Assembly (NCBI GenBank): GCA_029265125.1
Contig: JAJUJX010000002.1
Coordinates: 124,001-188,000, forward strand
DNA: 64,000 bases
Direction: 5' to 3'
Source of the DNA: Tolumonas sp008015085
GTDB lineage: Bacteria > Pseudomonadota > Gammaproteobacteria > Enterobacterales > Aeromonadaceae
Part shown: positions 7,235 through 15,442 of the stretch, piece by piece
Position numbering within the stretch: the stretch's first letter is position 1
How the letters are laid out: each line of letters opens with the position of its first letter
Made by a program: the position numbers and the translations under genes
Notes under the pieces: model-generated
Seen by the model: only the letters and a program-made list of their open reading frames with translations
What the model was told of the DNA's origin: nothing
Databases searched by the model: none

Positions 7235-7744
7235 ATGTTTAATGGAAAAAAGCGCAAACAATATGTCGCATTCAACTCAGCCTGCGAACGATTTGCCTCG
7301 CAGTATGTGTTGTCTGAGGTGGCTAAGGCTGCGGGTATTCAGGAGCAAATGCTCCGCAACAAGCTCAACCCTGACCAACCTCACCAGTTAACTGTCGAAG
7401 ACATGATCCGCCTTTATCAGGCTACGAATGATGAAACTTTGATTGATGGTGCGTTGTTCTGCTGCGGGCTTACCGCGTTTGAACTGCCCCAATCGACGTC
7501 TGATGCTCAGTTGATTGAACGCACGATTGAGCTGAATGCCAAAGTCGGCGGGCTGGGCTCTCAGGCTTTGCAAATTCACAAGCAGGGCCGGATGACCAGA
7601 ACGCAACGAAATATGGTTGTGAACGCGGCAACGGTGGCGATGGGTGAGCTGGCCATTCTGATCAATGAAATCGAATCGAAATTCCAATCAGTACCGGGGT
7701 TAGGCGGTGCACTCAGTGCTGCTAAAACCATGGCCAGTATTTAA
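7235..7744 (+). CDS. Phage regulatory CII-family protein
   Basis: 169 residues from ATG 7235, chosen because AGGAAGGG sits 7 bases before it; a longer frame from 7157 overlaps cox and lacks such a site. The N-terminal half has an HTH-like region (YVLSEVAKAAGIQEQMLRNKLNPDQPHQLTVEDM split over residues about 23-56) as in the phage regulatory CII (CP76) family. The C-terminal part is helical. In the 186/P2 group CII promotes lysogeny by activating the integrase/repressor promoter. Family membership is by recollection of this motif and position. Confidence 0.72.
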   Translation: MFNGKKRKQYVAFNSACERFASQYVLSEVAKAAGIQEQMLRNKLNPDQPHQLTVEDMIRLYQATNDETLIDGALFCCGLTAFELPQSTSDAQLIERTIELNAKVGGLGSQALQIHKQGRMTRTQRNMVVNAATVAMGELAILINEIESKFQSVPGLGGALSAAKTMASI

Positions 7745-7764
7745 AGAATAACAGGGGGTAGAGC

Positions 7765-7986
7765 ATGAGATTGCGTTGTCCGGAATGCGGAAGCAGAGCA
7801 GGAACCAGAACATCAAGAGCGGTATCTCTGACAGTGACGGAAGCGTATTTCGACTGCGCCAACCCAGAGTGTGGTTGCCGTTTCAAGGTGTTGGCTGAAA
7901 TTGTCGGGGTAAAGATGCACGGTGATGTGTTGAATCCGTTGATTTCTTTACCAGTACTGAAAACTAAGTTACAGCCGGAACAGTGA
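7765..7986 (+). CDS. ogr: Ogr/Delta-like zinc-finger late activator
   Basis: 73 residues starting MRLRCPECGSRAGTRTSR and continuing to CANPECGCRFKV: four zinc ligands in the CxxC ... CxxxxC arrangement of the Ogr/Delta family, which P2 and P4 use to activate late promoters via RNA polymerase alpha. P2 Ogr has 72 residues. Here the gene is in the early region and not after D, as in K139-like phages. Its likely targets are the three TGTTGT-N14-ACAACA dyads at 17250, 23049 and 27123. Confidence 0.87.
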   Translation: MRLRCPECGSRAGTRTSRAVSLTVTEAYFDCANPECGCRFKVLAEIVGVKMHGDVLNPLISLPVLKTKLQPEQ

Positions 7987-7995
7987 GGGTTATCT

Positions 7996-8184
7996 ATGAA
8001 CGCATCACAAGGAAATCTGATTTCAATCGCACCACTGCTGAACAGAAATGTCAGCGGTTATGCAATCACCGTTAACAACCATCAGCCGGGTTTTATGCAG
8101 TCGCATGATGGCCGCCAGATGTATATGAAAAACAGCATCCGCCGTCACATTCGCCGTGGCCGCACGCACGTAGTGGTGGGGTGA
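7996..8184 (+). CDS. Small phage early protein
   Basis: 62 residues, basic C-terminus (RRHIRRGRTHVVVG). GAGGG ribosome site upstream. Part of the close-packed early operon, with its stop overlapping the next gene's possible GTG start. Family not recognised; basic character would allow nucleic-acid binding but there is no motif. Confidence 0.6.
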   Translation: MNASQGNLISIAPLLNRNVSGYAITVNNHQPGFMQSHDGRQMYMKNSIRRHIRRGRTHVVVG

Positions 8185-8189
8185 GTATC

Positions 8190-8660
8190 ATGACAATTAA
8201 ACCAACAGCAATTGCATCAGAGCATCAGGCAGTCGGTTTTTTGTCGGGTGATCAATTCGCATTATCAGCCGGTCATGCAGCGCTGAAAAATATGCGTGAC
8301 ATGCTGGGCCGTTCTACGGCCGCCAGTCATTACAACAACCTCGATGTGAAGGCGCGGGCGATGATTTGCTATGCCGCCAAATTACGCCCTTCAACGTATG
8401 CCGTGTTGTCTTTAGATGAAATGACTCCGGATGAACGTGATGAGATCCGCCGGGCCATCATTACTTTGCGTGCTATCAATGAGGCGTTTTCTGGTGTGAA
8501 TCTCGACAGAGGCGCGTTTATGCAGATACCGCATCGTTCCATCAATTCCGATGAGTTCCGAGAGGCTGAAACAAAACGCCGTCTGGAGCTCAACGCTCAG
8601 GCAAGAACGCTGGCCGCAAGGGCTGCAGCACTCAGCAAAACACAAACTCAGGGAGCGTAA
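8190..8660 (+). CDS. Phage early protein, possible replication-B-position gene
   Basis: 156 residues from ATG 8190 (GGGGTGA upstream); GTG 8181 is an alternative overlapping the previous stop. Mostly helical, with a repeated basic/acidic C-terminal helix (FREAETKRRLELNAQARTL). It lies at the place and has about the size (P2 B is about 166 residues) of the P2 gene B product, which helps load host DnaB. I see no diagnostic motif, so this is a positional suggestion only. Confidence 0.55.
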   Translation: MTIKPTAIASEHQAVGFLSGDQFALSAGHAALKNMRDMLGRSTAASHYNNLDVKARAMICYAAKLRPSTYAVLSLDEMTPDERDEIRRAIITLRAINEAFSGVNLDRGAFMQIPHRSINSDEFREAETKRRLELNAQARTLAARAAALSKTQTQGA

Positions 8661-8665
8661 CCATC

Positions 8666-8941
8666 ATGTTGAAGGTCGTATGCGGTAAAGCCGCAGAGAT
8701 AGCTGTTGCCTACGGTCACCGTTTGGTCGGTGCAACGGTGTTTACTTCGGTCGTTGGCAAGTGGCACGGCGGTATGGCGAAGATCATTGAAATTCAGCCA
8801 GATTCGGCGGCACCAGAAATTCCATTGCAGATAAAACACTGTGATTCAGGTGAGGAAATCGGCGTGTTTGGTGATGAATTCCTGATGGTTGAATTCGAGA
8901 CGATTGGCCCGGCGCCAGCGGTAGGGAGGGTGGCAGCATGA
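8666..8941 (+). CDS. Phage early protein of unknown function
   Basis: 91 residues, predicted mostly beta (VVCGKAAEIAVAYGHRLVGATVF at the start). No family recognised. Its TGA overlaps the next ATG (ATGA at 8938-8941), showing translational coupling in the early operon. Confidence 0.6.
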   Translation: MLKVVCGKAAEIAVAYGHRLVGATVFTSVVGKWHGGMAKIIEIQPDSAAPEIPLQIKHCDSGEEIGVFGDEFLMVEFETIGPAPAVGRVAA

Positions 8942-9111
8942 TGGCATCGACTGCGATCACGACACATAAAAGCGTTCGGGCCGCTTATGCCTATCTGCGC
9001 GAACAGGGTTACGACTTTGTTCGCAAGTTCTGGTTCAAACACAACCGCTGCGCCCGGGTAGAGAAACTGCCATCAGGGAAGGTTCGGGTAATCGAGGGAA
9101 TGCCGGTATGA
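8938..9111 (+). CDS. Small phage early protein, 57 residues
   Basis: Short frame linked by ATGA overlaps to both neighbours (8938-8941 and 9108-9111). Product: MMASTAITTHKSVRAAYAYL and then a basic, aromatic region (REQGYDFVRKFWFKHNRC) ending in a beta-like VEKLPSGKVRVIEGMPV. Reads like a small nucleic-acid-binding phage protein, but no family is recognised. The double overlap is the main evidence that it is translated. Confidence 0.62.
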   Translation: MMASTAITTHKSVRAAYAYLREQGYDFVRKFWFKHNRCARVEKLPSGKVRVIEGMPV

Positions 9112-9353
9112 ATAATCTAAATCCTGAACTTCATACATGTCCAGATTGTGGCTACCAGTGGAAACATGGACAACATGGTGGGCATTCATGTGTTGATCGT
9201 TTAGTCAAAGAAATAGCAAAGCTGAAATCAGAACGGGATGAATTGATAAAAGCCCTTGATTCTGTTGCCGATGAATTGGGTATCGTCTGGATGCGGAAGG
9301 AATTTGAACTGGCGAATGAGGTTCTTCGGAGAATCAAAGGCGGTGCAGCATGA
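9108..9353 (+). CDS. Small zinc-finger/coiled-coil phage protein
   Basis: 81 residues. CPDCGYQWKHGQHGGHSC (residues about 11-28) gives three Cys and several His, a likely zinc-binding knuckle. It is followed by a charged helix (LVKEIAKLKSERDELIKALDSVADEL) able to form a coiled coil. Starts in the stop of the previous gene and overlaps the next start by 4 bases. Function unknown. Confidence 0.62.
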   Translation: MNNLNPELHTCPDCGYQWKHGQHGGHSCVDRLVKEIAKLKSERDELIKALDSVADELGIVWMRKEFELANEVLRRIKGGAA

Positions 9354-9820
9354 ATTCGATGTCGCCTCTAAATGATTTGAAATACGAAGTTCTGTATCAG
9401 AAAGCGCACGGATTTTGCGATACCTGCTTGGGTGAAGGTTACATCCCTGATCCTGATGATAACGACGAATGGGATGCTGGCATGGTGCAGTGTCCTGACT
9501 GTCACGGTGAGGGTGTTATTTATCATGATGGCTTTGACGAACGCAGCACGTTAGCACGGGAATTGTGGCGAACCGTATGGCGTGCAGCACGATTAAGTGT
9601 CGTCGGAAACAATCCATGCTGGGATGTCTTTAATCTGATGACAGACAGCATGTTGTTTGCCCACATGCTGGATCTGACGCCACTGCAATTATTCGAGTTA
9701 ATTAAGCTGTCGCGCAAGCTGCTGAGCGACAGAAATTCAGAGCCGCAGCTGAACATGATGCTGTACAAATTAGCCTGCCGGAACGGTGAAATCAGCTTCG
9801 ATGAGGAGCTGCCGTTCTGA
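9350..9820 (+). CDS. Phage protein with DnaJ-type zinc finger
   Basis: 156 residues. The N-terminal part contains CDTCLGEG (residues 23-30) and CPDCHGEG (48-55), two CxxCxGxG repeats as in the DnaJ zinc-binding domain. The remainder is helical (about 80-145). Such proteins occur next to gene A in P2-like early operons; their job is not known. It ends at 9820, the first base of gene A's ATG. Confidence 0.66.
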   Translation: MNSMSPLNDLKYEVLYQKAHGFCDTCLGEGYIPDPDDNDEWDAGMVQCPDCHGEGVIYHDGFDERSTLARELWRTVWRAARLSVVGNNPCWDVFNLMTDSMLFAHMLDLTPLQLFELIKLSRKLLSDRNSEPQLNMMLYKLACRNGEISFDEELPF

Positions 9821-12027
9821 TGGACTTGCCACAACTGCAAGTGATGCTGAAAGGCTGTGATATTGCAGCCTATTTTATCGGTACGCCGGGCCGTGCCGAT
9901 CTGAAATGGTCTCTGCAGGTCATCGAGAACCTGCCGGAAGAGATCATTCCAGATCTGTATCGTCAATATCTGAAACGCCGCAAAGCCGGTCACGAGCATA
10001 ACGCCAAAGCCGCGAACTCATGGCTGCGTGAACGTGCTGGCTGGTTCAAGAAGCTGCTGCGATCCTTCCCTGTTCATATTTCTGAATTACGCAACGAAGA
10101 ACACCGTGCAATGGTAGCCACCGAGTGGGCTAACCAGACGGCGCAGATCCTGAGTAATGAAACCAACGGCCACACAGAACAGCGCGATGCCGTCGAACTA
10201 TTCAAGGCCGTAAGCCAGCCAGCTGACCAGTGGGGATTCCTGCCTGTTCCGCAAAAATTCAAAACCGAAGAGGCAATGCATGCATGGATTGCCAAGGTTT
10301 TAATCCGTCTGCTGGATGCCAAATGGTGGACTCGTAAAATCAATCGGGCATGGGATCGCTACACAGAACATGCGGCCATTCTCATGGGCAAAGTCCGCCG
10401 TGGCGTATCACCCTATATCAGTTTCAAAAACCTAAATATCTACCGAAACCGCAAAGCTGCCGCCCGCAAATGGATGCAGAACATGCTGGTTGTGAACCAA
10501 GAGCATGGGCTGGAACTATCGCTGGAAGAGGCCGTTGCTAAATCAGTATCGAATCCGGAAATCAGACGGCACGAACTTATGGTTCGCATGCGTGGCTTTG
10601 AGGATATGGCCGCAGAAATGGGTTATATCGGCGTATTCGTAACATGGACGGCCCCAAGTAAATACCACTCATGGAAGCAGACGCCAAACGGGAAAGTCGT
10701 TGAAAACGACAAATACAACGGCTCAACACCCCAACAAACACAGCGTTATCTGAGCAGTCTCTGGACAAAATGCCGGAGCGCACTGGCACGTGAAGGCGTA
10801 CAGATGTTCGGTTTCCGCGTGGCCGAGCCGCATCACGACGGCACACCGCACTGGCATATGCTGATGTTCGTTCATCCGGATCAGATGGGCTATCTGATTT
10901 CCATCATGCAACGTTATGCACTGGCTCACGAAAAAGCGGAGTTGGTGCAACGGCCATCACGCCGGAATGGATTTTCAGGCATGGCAACTAACATCACCCC
11001 GCGCTTTAGCTGGCAAATCATGGACCCGAAAGAAGGTGGTGCCACCGGTTATATCGCGAAATACATCGCTAAAAATCTTGATGGCCACGCCGTGGGTGAT
11101 GACTGGGAAGCGGAAACACCAGCCGAAGAAGGTGCTGTGTCTGCCGGCGCCTGGTCATGCTGGCACGGTATCAGGCAGTTTCAGCAAATCGGCGGGCCAA
11201 GCGTGTCGGTCTGGCGCGAATGCCGCCGGTTATCTGACCCGCAAGGGCCATGCAAAGACATGCTGATGGAATCAATCCGCCACACCGCTTCATCATCAAA
11301 CTGGCGGGCATACATGGATCTGATGGGTGGCCCGGTGCTGCCACGCAAAGACCGTCCGGTCAGATTACTGAACATCATCAAAGAAGCACAAAGCCAATAC
11401 GGCGAAGACATCAAGAAAATCATGGGTGTCATCGGCCGCAAAGAATCACGCATTAGCCGGTTAGATGGGTGGGTGATTTCTAAAACAGGGTTAGACGCAA
11501 GAGAGCCGCTTAGTTTTGCTGCCCGACAGGGCAGTGCTTCTACCGGACGAGCCGAAGGCGCGGCCCCTTGGAGCTCTGACAATAACTGTACGGAACTCGA
11601 AAACCAACGAGCGGATCAGCGATTGGCAGAGCATTTTGACCGCTTAGGTCTTGATGAATGGATGATTGAACTGCTGCACAAGCGGGCAATTTTGAAACAT
11701 GACGGGCAATTCATCTGGCTAAAAGACGGTGAATTGCATGTCAGCAATAAACACCCGACGTATGACGGGGGTGATGAGTCAATAGATAGGCAGTTTGATG
11801 CCGAATTACGGCGAGAAACTGCAGAAAAAGTAGCATGGATCCGTCGCCAGATGTGGCGGTTGGTAGAGAACGGCGACGACATAGAGGTTTGGATGCAGTC
11901 GCATACAGAGTCAGAGCAGGAAATTGCACTGCATCAGCTGGGCGACATCGTTGAACAGATGGAGCGCGAACGCTACCAGCAGCAATACGCAGAGCAATTA
12001 GGTTCTAAATATAGCCTGAGGGGGTGA
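9820..12027 (+). CDS. A: Rolling-circle replication endonuclease gpA
   Basis: 735 residues (P2 A is about 761). The HUH metal motif is at residues 344-346 (PHWHMLMF). The catalytic tyrosine pair Y411 and Y415 lies in GYIAKYIAK, matching the Y-x3-Y pair of P2 gpA. It nicks the phage origin, joins covalently to the 5' end and starts rolling-circle replication; in P2 the nick site is inside gene A itself. Start overlaps the preceding stop (TGATG). Family assignment is firm. Confidence 0.94.
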   Translation: MDLPQLQVMLKGCDIAAYFIGTPGRADLKWSLQVIENLPEEIIPDLYRQYLKRRKAGHEHNAKAANSWLRERAGWFKKLLRSFPVHISELRNEEHRAMVATEWANQTAQILSNETNGHTEQRDAVELFKAVSQPADQWGFLPVPQKFKTEEAMHAWIAKVLIRLLDAKWWTRKINRAWDRYTEHAAILMGKVRRGVSPYISFKNLNIYRNRKAAARKWMQNMLVVNQEHGLELSLEEAVAKSVSNPEIRRHELMVRMRGFEDMAAEMGYIGVFVTWTAPSKYHSWKQTPNGKVVENDKYNGSTPQQTQRYLSSLWTKCRSALAREGVQMFGFRVAEPHHDGTPHWHMLMFVHPDQMGYLISIMQRYALAHEKAELVQRPSRRNGFSGMATNITPRFSWQIMDPKEGGATGYIAKYIAKNLDGHAVGDDWEAETPAEEGAVSAGAWSCWHGIRQFQQIGGPSVSVWRECRRLSDPQGPCKDMLMESIRHTASSSNWRAYMDLMGGPVLPRKDRPVRLLNIIKEAQSQYGEDIKKIMGVIGRKESRISRLDGWVISKTGLDAREPLSFAARQGSASTGRAEGAAPWSSDNNCTELENQRADQRLAEHFDRLGLDEWMIELLHKRAILKHDGQFIWLKDGELHVSNKHPTYDGGDESIDRQFDAELRRETAEKVAWIRRQMWRLVENGDDIEVWMQSHTESEQEIALHQLGDIVEQMERERYQQQYAEQLGSKYSLRG

Positions 12028-12028
12028 T

Positions 12029-12355
12029 ATGGCTGACGTAAACACCAGAAAACAGAAATCACGGAGCAAAAAGGCAGCTCTGGGAATCAAGCGTATTGAA
12101 GTCCAGCTTTCCGAAAAAGAACGTGAGCGTCTGGATGAGCTATGCAAGGTTCGGGCGGGAGTTGGTGAACCATATACAGCCGATGAATTCATATCATTGC
12201 TGATTCACCGTAACTGGGAGCAGCTGCAGAGCCAGTTGGCTGAATTGGGTTCCTGTAAAAAGTGTGGATCTAAACTTCCATCCGGATGTGAAGGGCTATT
12301 TAAGGGCGATTCGGCGTGTTGGCATACCAAAAATGCTAATATGCTGCATCTGTGA
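12029..12355 (+). CDS. Small phage protein with zinc-binding C-terminus
   Basis: 108 residues directly after gene A (1-base gap). The basic N-terminus is followed by KRIEVQLSEKERERLDELC, resembling a ribbon-helix-helix start. The C-terminal part has CKKCGSKLPSGCEGLFKGDSACWH, a probable zinc site. Function unknown; a DNA-binding role is plausible from this layout. Last gene of the early operon before a 14-base palindrome. Confidence 0.6.
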   Translation: MADVNTRKQKSRSKKAALGIKRIEVQLSEKERERLDELCKVRAGVGEPYTADEFISLLIHRNWEQLQSQLAELGSCKKCGSKLPSGCEGLFKGDSACWHTKNANMLHL

Positions 12356-12358
12356 TGC

Positions 12359-12372
12359 TGTGACCGGTCACA
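12359..12372. promoter_or_regulatory. Perfect 14-bp palindrome before the methyltransferase gene
   Basis: TGTGACCGGTCACA lies 16 bases before the methyltransferase ATG. Perfect symmetry in the leader suggests a repressor operator. The TGTGA/TCACA arms recall CRP, but the spacer is 4 and not 6 bases. Confidence 0.45.
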
Positions 12373-12388
12373 ATAAAGCGAGATAAAC

Positions 12389-12913
12389 ATGAGTAGCACT
12401 AACGGTAATGTTTTACCAAGAGAACTATATCCGACACCTCAAAATGTGGTGACGGCTTTACTATCACATCTGAAATTCAGAGATTCAGATCATTTTTTGG
12501 AACCATGCCGGGGAACGGATGCTATCTGGCAACATATCGCACTGCCTGAATCGCAAAAGCATTGGGCTGAGATTGAAATGGGGCGGGATTATTTATCAAC
12601 AACATTTGGGAAAATGGATGTAATCATTACGAACCCGCCATTTTCTTTGACAGAAGAATTTATTGAAAAATCGATTAGTGAATTGAGCCCGGATGGAACG
12701 ATGGCATACCTGCAGAGGGTTAATTTCTTGGGCAGTATAAAGAGGTTAGATTTCTGGAAACGGGTAGGGTTCCCGAACAAATCGCCAATCATAGTTCCAA
12801 GACCGCGTTTTGTTGGTGGTGGTTCTGATAGCTGCGAGTATGCGTGGTTTATATGGGACAGAGGTGAGAGATTTGACATGGAATCAGGGCTAAGCCATTT
12901 GGTGTGCGCTTAA
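12389..12913 (+). CDS. Phage DNA N6-adenine methyltransferase-like protein
   Basis: 174 residues, short for a methyltransferase. Motif IV NPPF at 82-85 (VIITNPPFSL) marks an N6-adenine or related amino-methylase. The AdoMet-binding motif I is degenerate (FLEPCRGTDAIW, 36-47, where a Gly-rich FxGxG-like loop is usual). No target-recognition domain is evident. An orphan phage methylase may protect phage DNA from host restriction or act in regulation. It occupies the A-to-Q accessory slot of the prophage. Activity is uncertain given the degenerate motif I. Confidence 0.72.
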   Translation: MSSTNGNVLPRELYPTPQNVVTALLSHLKFRDSDHFLEPCRGTDAIWQHIALPESQKHWAEIEMGRDYLSTTFGKMDVIITNPPFSLTEEFIEKSISELSPDGTMAYLQRVNFLGSIKRLDFWKRVGFPNKSPIIVPRPRFVGGGSDSCEYAWFIWDRGERFDMESGLSHLVCA

Positions 12914-12993
12914 CCATGAAGCGGCGAGATCTGTATGGATATCACCATTAAAAAATAGTAGGTTAAATATCGGTCATTTGTGAAAGGAGAATC

Positions 12994-13251
12994 ATGATGT
13001 CCGATGTTTGCTCTGAATGTAAAAGATCACTTCACCAATCAATTACAAAAGTAGTTAAAGGGCTGCAATACAAAAGTTGTCCCAAATGTTCACAAAATGC
13101 AGGTAAGCATGTTTTTTATGAATATGGAGCATTTGGCATGAGGCATATGCAGAAAACAGGCAAAGACATAGTCCAATCTTGGTGCCCAGGTTGTAGACCG
13201 CAAAGCTCAGCGATTGCTTTACCCATTAGTTTTGTCTGCGGACAAGAATAA
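12994..13251 (+). CDS. Small CxxC zinc-ribbon protein
   Basis: 85 residues with three Cys pairs: CSEC (6-9), CPKC (29-32) and CPGC (near 64-67). The central part KHVFYEYGAFGMRHM is distinctive. AAGGAG lies upstream of the ATGATG start. It is probably a zinc-bound protein; I do not know the family name or role. It sits in the accessory slot between the methyltransferase and the toxin-antitoxin pair. The 200 bases that follow (13252-13451) are A+T-rich with no convincing gene. Confidence 0.55.
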   Translation: MMSDVCSECKRSLHQSITKVVKGLQYKSCPKCSQNAGKHVFYEYGAFGMRHMQKTGKDIVQSWCPGCRPQSSAIALPISFVCGQE

Positions 13252-13451
13252 AGAACAATTTGGCTTGATACGCAACAAATTGTTGCGTATTATTTCTGTA
13301 GCTACTAAAAATATTGTTATTTATAAAGCATCGCACGTACCTATATATCTGACTGAATCTAAAGCTATTTTTAAATATTTTATTAGCGAAAATATTGTCT
13401 AAATTTACTCTGACGTGCTTAATATATTGAATTTAAAGGAAGGAAGTAGCT

Positions 13452-13682
13452 ATGGCTCAAACGGTGCGTTTAGACGATGAATTCGTCGCTGACGTGAAAG
13501 TTCACGCGTCTGCCGCTCATCGTTCCTTACCAAAACAGATTGAGTACTGGGCTAAAATCGGCCGTATGGTTGAAGACAACCCAGATTTACCGTTCAGTTT
13601 TATCAAGGACGTAATGTTAGCGGCAGAACAGGTCAAAGAAGGGCAAGTAACCCGCTATGTCAGAACCACAAAACGAGATTGA
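13452..13682 (+). CDS. ParD-like antitoxin
   Basis: 76 residues. The N-terminal TVRLDDEFVADVKVHASAAHRSLPKQIEYWAKIGR (in two parts) fits the ribbon-helix-helix 'ParD-like' antitoxin family: a beta strand, then helix with SLPKQIEYWAKIGR. The C-terminal tail would wrap the toxin. Ribosome site AAGGAAGGAAG upstream. It overlaps the toxin gene by 26 bases, the usual coupled type II layout. It should repress its own promoter. Confidence 0.82.
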   Translation: MAQTVRLDDEFVADVKVHASAAHRSLPKQIEYWAKIGRMVEDNPDLPFSFIKDVMLAAEQVKEGQVTRYVRTTKRD

Positions 13683-13980
13683 GGTTTACCAGTCACGTCA
13701 GTTTGTGAAGCAGTTAAAAAAGCTGTCAGATCAAGAACTGAAACTGGTTGAAGATGAAATTGATAAAGTGATTGAAGACCCAGAGATCGGCGAACGTAAA
13801 AAAGGCGATTTGTCTTATCTTTGGGTGCACAAGTTCAAGTTGAATAATCAGCTGGTTTTATTGGGTTATTCATGGAAAGACAAACAGTTTGAGTTGTATC
13901 TGTTAAGCGTTGGGCCTCATGAAAACTTTTATGAAGACATGAAGAACAGACGAAAAGCAGATTTGAAACTGATTAGTTGA
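13657..13980 (+). CDS. RelE/ParE-superfamily toxin
   Basis: 107 residues: YQSRQFVKQLKKLSDQELKLVEDEIDKVIEDPEIGERKKGDLSYLWVHKFKL (read in pieces) is the ParE/RelE fold signature, with a helical hairpin, then GxRKKGDLxxLWVHKF beta core and an LLGYSWKD / LYLLSVGPHENFY end. Such toxins act on ribosome-bound mRNA or DNA gyrase; which one is not decidable here. With the antitoxin it should stabilise the prophage or act in phage defence. A strong terminator follows. Confidence 0.82.
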   Translation: MSEPQNEIEVYQSRQFVKQLKKLSDQELKLVEDEIDKVIEDPEIGERKKGDLSYLWVHKFKLNNQLVLLGYSWKDKQFELYLLSVGPHENFYEDMKNRRKADLKLIS

Positions 13981-13981
13981 A

Positions 13982-14007
13982 TTAAGGCGCTTCGGCGCCT
14001 TTTTTGT
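13982..14007 (+). terminator. Rho-independent terminator after toxin-antitoxin operon
   Basis: AAGGCGC-TTCG-GCGCCTT hairpin with a stable TTCG loop followed by TTTTT, starting just after the toxin stop. Confidence 0.85.
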
Positions 14008-14144
14008 TGGAACTGACGCCAAAATCGACAGACAAACGCCTATCTAAAATGACCGAACATGGGGGGGCGGTCGCCGTCAGCAAATGAATAATATCTCATC
14101 CACACTTTACCAATAGCTGCTGTTTCTGCCAGCCAAAACCTACC

Positions 14145-14185
14145 GCATGAAAACTGCAAGGATCTGCATGAAAGCGCAAGGATCT
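14145..14185. repeat. Tandem 20-bp direct repeats near cos
   Basis: Two adjacent copies, 14145-14165 and 14166-14185, of GCATGAAA-(A/G)C-..GCAAGGATCT, with a partial third GCATGAAAAC at 14259-14268. They lie within about 140 bases of the cos-like sequence, so they may be terminase-binding sites. The region 13981-14410 has no convincing gene. Confidence 0.5.
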
Positions 14186-14286
14186 AAAAACGATCTGAAA
14201 TTCAGCGTGCGGCCGCCGCTGGCGCCGGATAGCGATGATCGGGAATGCTCATGCACCTGCATGAAAACCACCACAAAAAGCGGGCA

Positions 14287-14305
14287 GGCGCGGCGGGGTC
14301 TCGAC
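14287..14305. other. Putative cos site (packaging start)
   Basis: GGCGCGGCGGGG at 14287-14298 differs at one base from the start of the P2 19-base cohesive end (GGCGAGGCGGGG, from memory). It lies between the replication/accessory block and portal gene Q, where P2 cos lies, in a stretch suddenly rich in G+C. The far end of the 19-base overhang (to 14305) is assumed, not shown. Confidence 0.62.
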
Positions 14306-14364
14306 GGCGCGCGCAGGGGGATGACCATAAATTTTTGTGGTGGGCATGGGGGCGGGTGAAAGGC

Positions 14365-14390
14365 AAAAAAAGACCGCCACATGGGCGGTC
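14365..14390 (-). terminator. Terminator of the Q-P operon
   Basis: On the reverse strand GACCGCC-CATGT-GGCGGTC (14372-14390) is followed by seven T residues, 21 bases after the Q stop. Confidence 0.8.
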
Positions 14391-14410
14391 AGGCAGACAT
14401 GCCTTAGGGG

Positions 14411-15442
14411 CTATGCAGTGACGTCAGCGGCCAGTGCATATGGTTTGAAGCGGATAACCTCTTCACCGATCCAATCATTTACTTCAGTCATCATTACCCG
14501 CAGGCTTTCCAGTTCGGTAGCATCGAATACCTGAGCGGCTTTGTTGGCATCACCGAAGCCGCCAGTGTTACTTGGTACGATACCCATCAGTTGTGGTGGT
14601 GCGCGGTGCGCGGCCAACTGGTCATCACGACTGACATTTTTGATATTAAGAAAATCGTCTTTGGCTGCTATCTCTGCAACAGGGATAAGTTTCAAACCAT
14701 CTTTCTGGCCGTTCGGTGCATAGAGAAACAGGTTGCGGAAGTTACCGGGGCCCTTGCTGTTCTTCATTGCTTCTTGCAGTTTCTTAACGTCATTCTCGTT
14801 CTGCAGTGCGTCGGTCAGATACAGAATGAACCCTGCATGACTACCGTTCTCATAGTACCGGCGACGGAACAGGGTGGCTGATTCATTCAGCAGACTGCTG
14901 TTCATGCTGGCCACATAATCAGGGATGCCATAAATCTCCTGGTTAACGTCATACTCTTTGAGATGGAAAATGCTGCCTGTTTTGAATTGCTGCTCTGTAG
15001 CAAAGTTGGGTAACCACCAATAATTTTCTAAATCGACACCACGCCGTGTGTATTTTGCAGGGGAGTTCTTCAGCGCCAACGGGTTGCCCAAACGGTTATC
15101 AATACGTTGCAAATAACCATTACCAAAAATCAGGAAGTCCATGGCCCATGCAGTGAACTGTTCGGTGCTGAGCAACGAATGAGGAATGAAGCAACTACGC
15201 AGGATATTCCGTTTCATTTGGATGGCTGATGCGTGATGCACAGCGGCTTTGTAAATTCTGGCCAGACCGAAAGGGCTAAGTGGCATCTCATACCATTTGC
15301 CATTATGCAGGGCTTCAAGGTAATCGAATATCTCACGCTGAGACAGAACGGGCATAGCCTCACCAAATGAAAACGCCTCAATGCCGGATCCGGATTTAAC
15401 AGATTCCTGTTGTTGGCGGGCTGTGAATTTCTTTTTTCTCAT
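14411..15442 (-). CDS. Q: Phage portal protein
   Basis: 343 residues (P2 Q about 344). Recognised by the PBSX/P2-type portal features: MPLSPFGLARIYKAAVHHASAIQMKRN near residue 60, and the C-terminal RAPPQLMGIVPSNTGGFGDANKAAQVF. It forms the dodecameric channel for DNA entry in the head. Its start overlaps the P stop by 4 bases, and the two are transcribed leftward toward cos as in P2. Confidence 0.93.
   Translation of the reverse strand: MRKKKFTARQQQESVKSGSGIEAFSFGEAMPVLSQREIFDYLEALHNGKWYEMPLSPFGLARIYKAAVHHASAIQMKRNILRSCFIPHSLLSTEQFTAWAMDFLIFGNGYLQRIDNRLGNPLALKNSPAKYTRRGVDLENYWWLPNFATEQQFKTGSIFHLKEYDVNQEIYGIPDYVASMNSSLLNESATLFRRRYYENGSHAGFILYLTDALQNENDVKKLQEAMKNSKGPGNFRNLFLYAPNGQKDGLKLIPVAEIAAKDDFLNIKNVSRDDQLAAHRAPPQLMGIVPSNTGGFGDANKAAQVFDATELESLRVMMTEVNDWIGEEVIRFKPYALAADVTA

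Noticed and set aside
12359..12372. CRP site
   Set aside because: TGTGA and TCACA are 4 bases apart; CRP needs 6.
13214..13402. 62-codon frame overlapping the zinc-ribbon gene end
   Set aside because: A+T-rich, no ribosome site, overlaps a better gene; likely chance.
14147..14382. Overlapping frames on both strands in the G+C-rich region before Q
   Set aside because: No ribosome sites, unlike proteins; the region is explained by cos and repeats.
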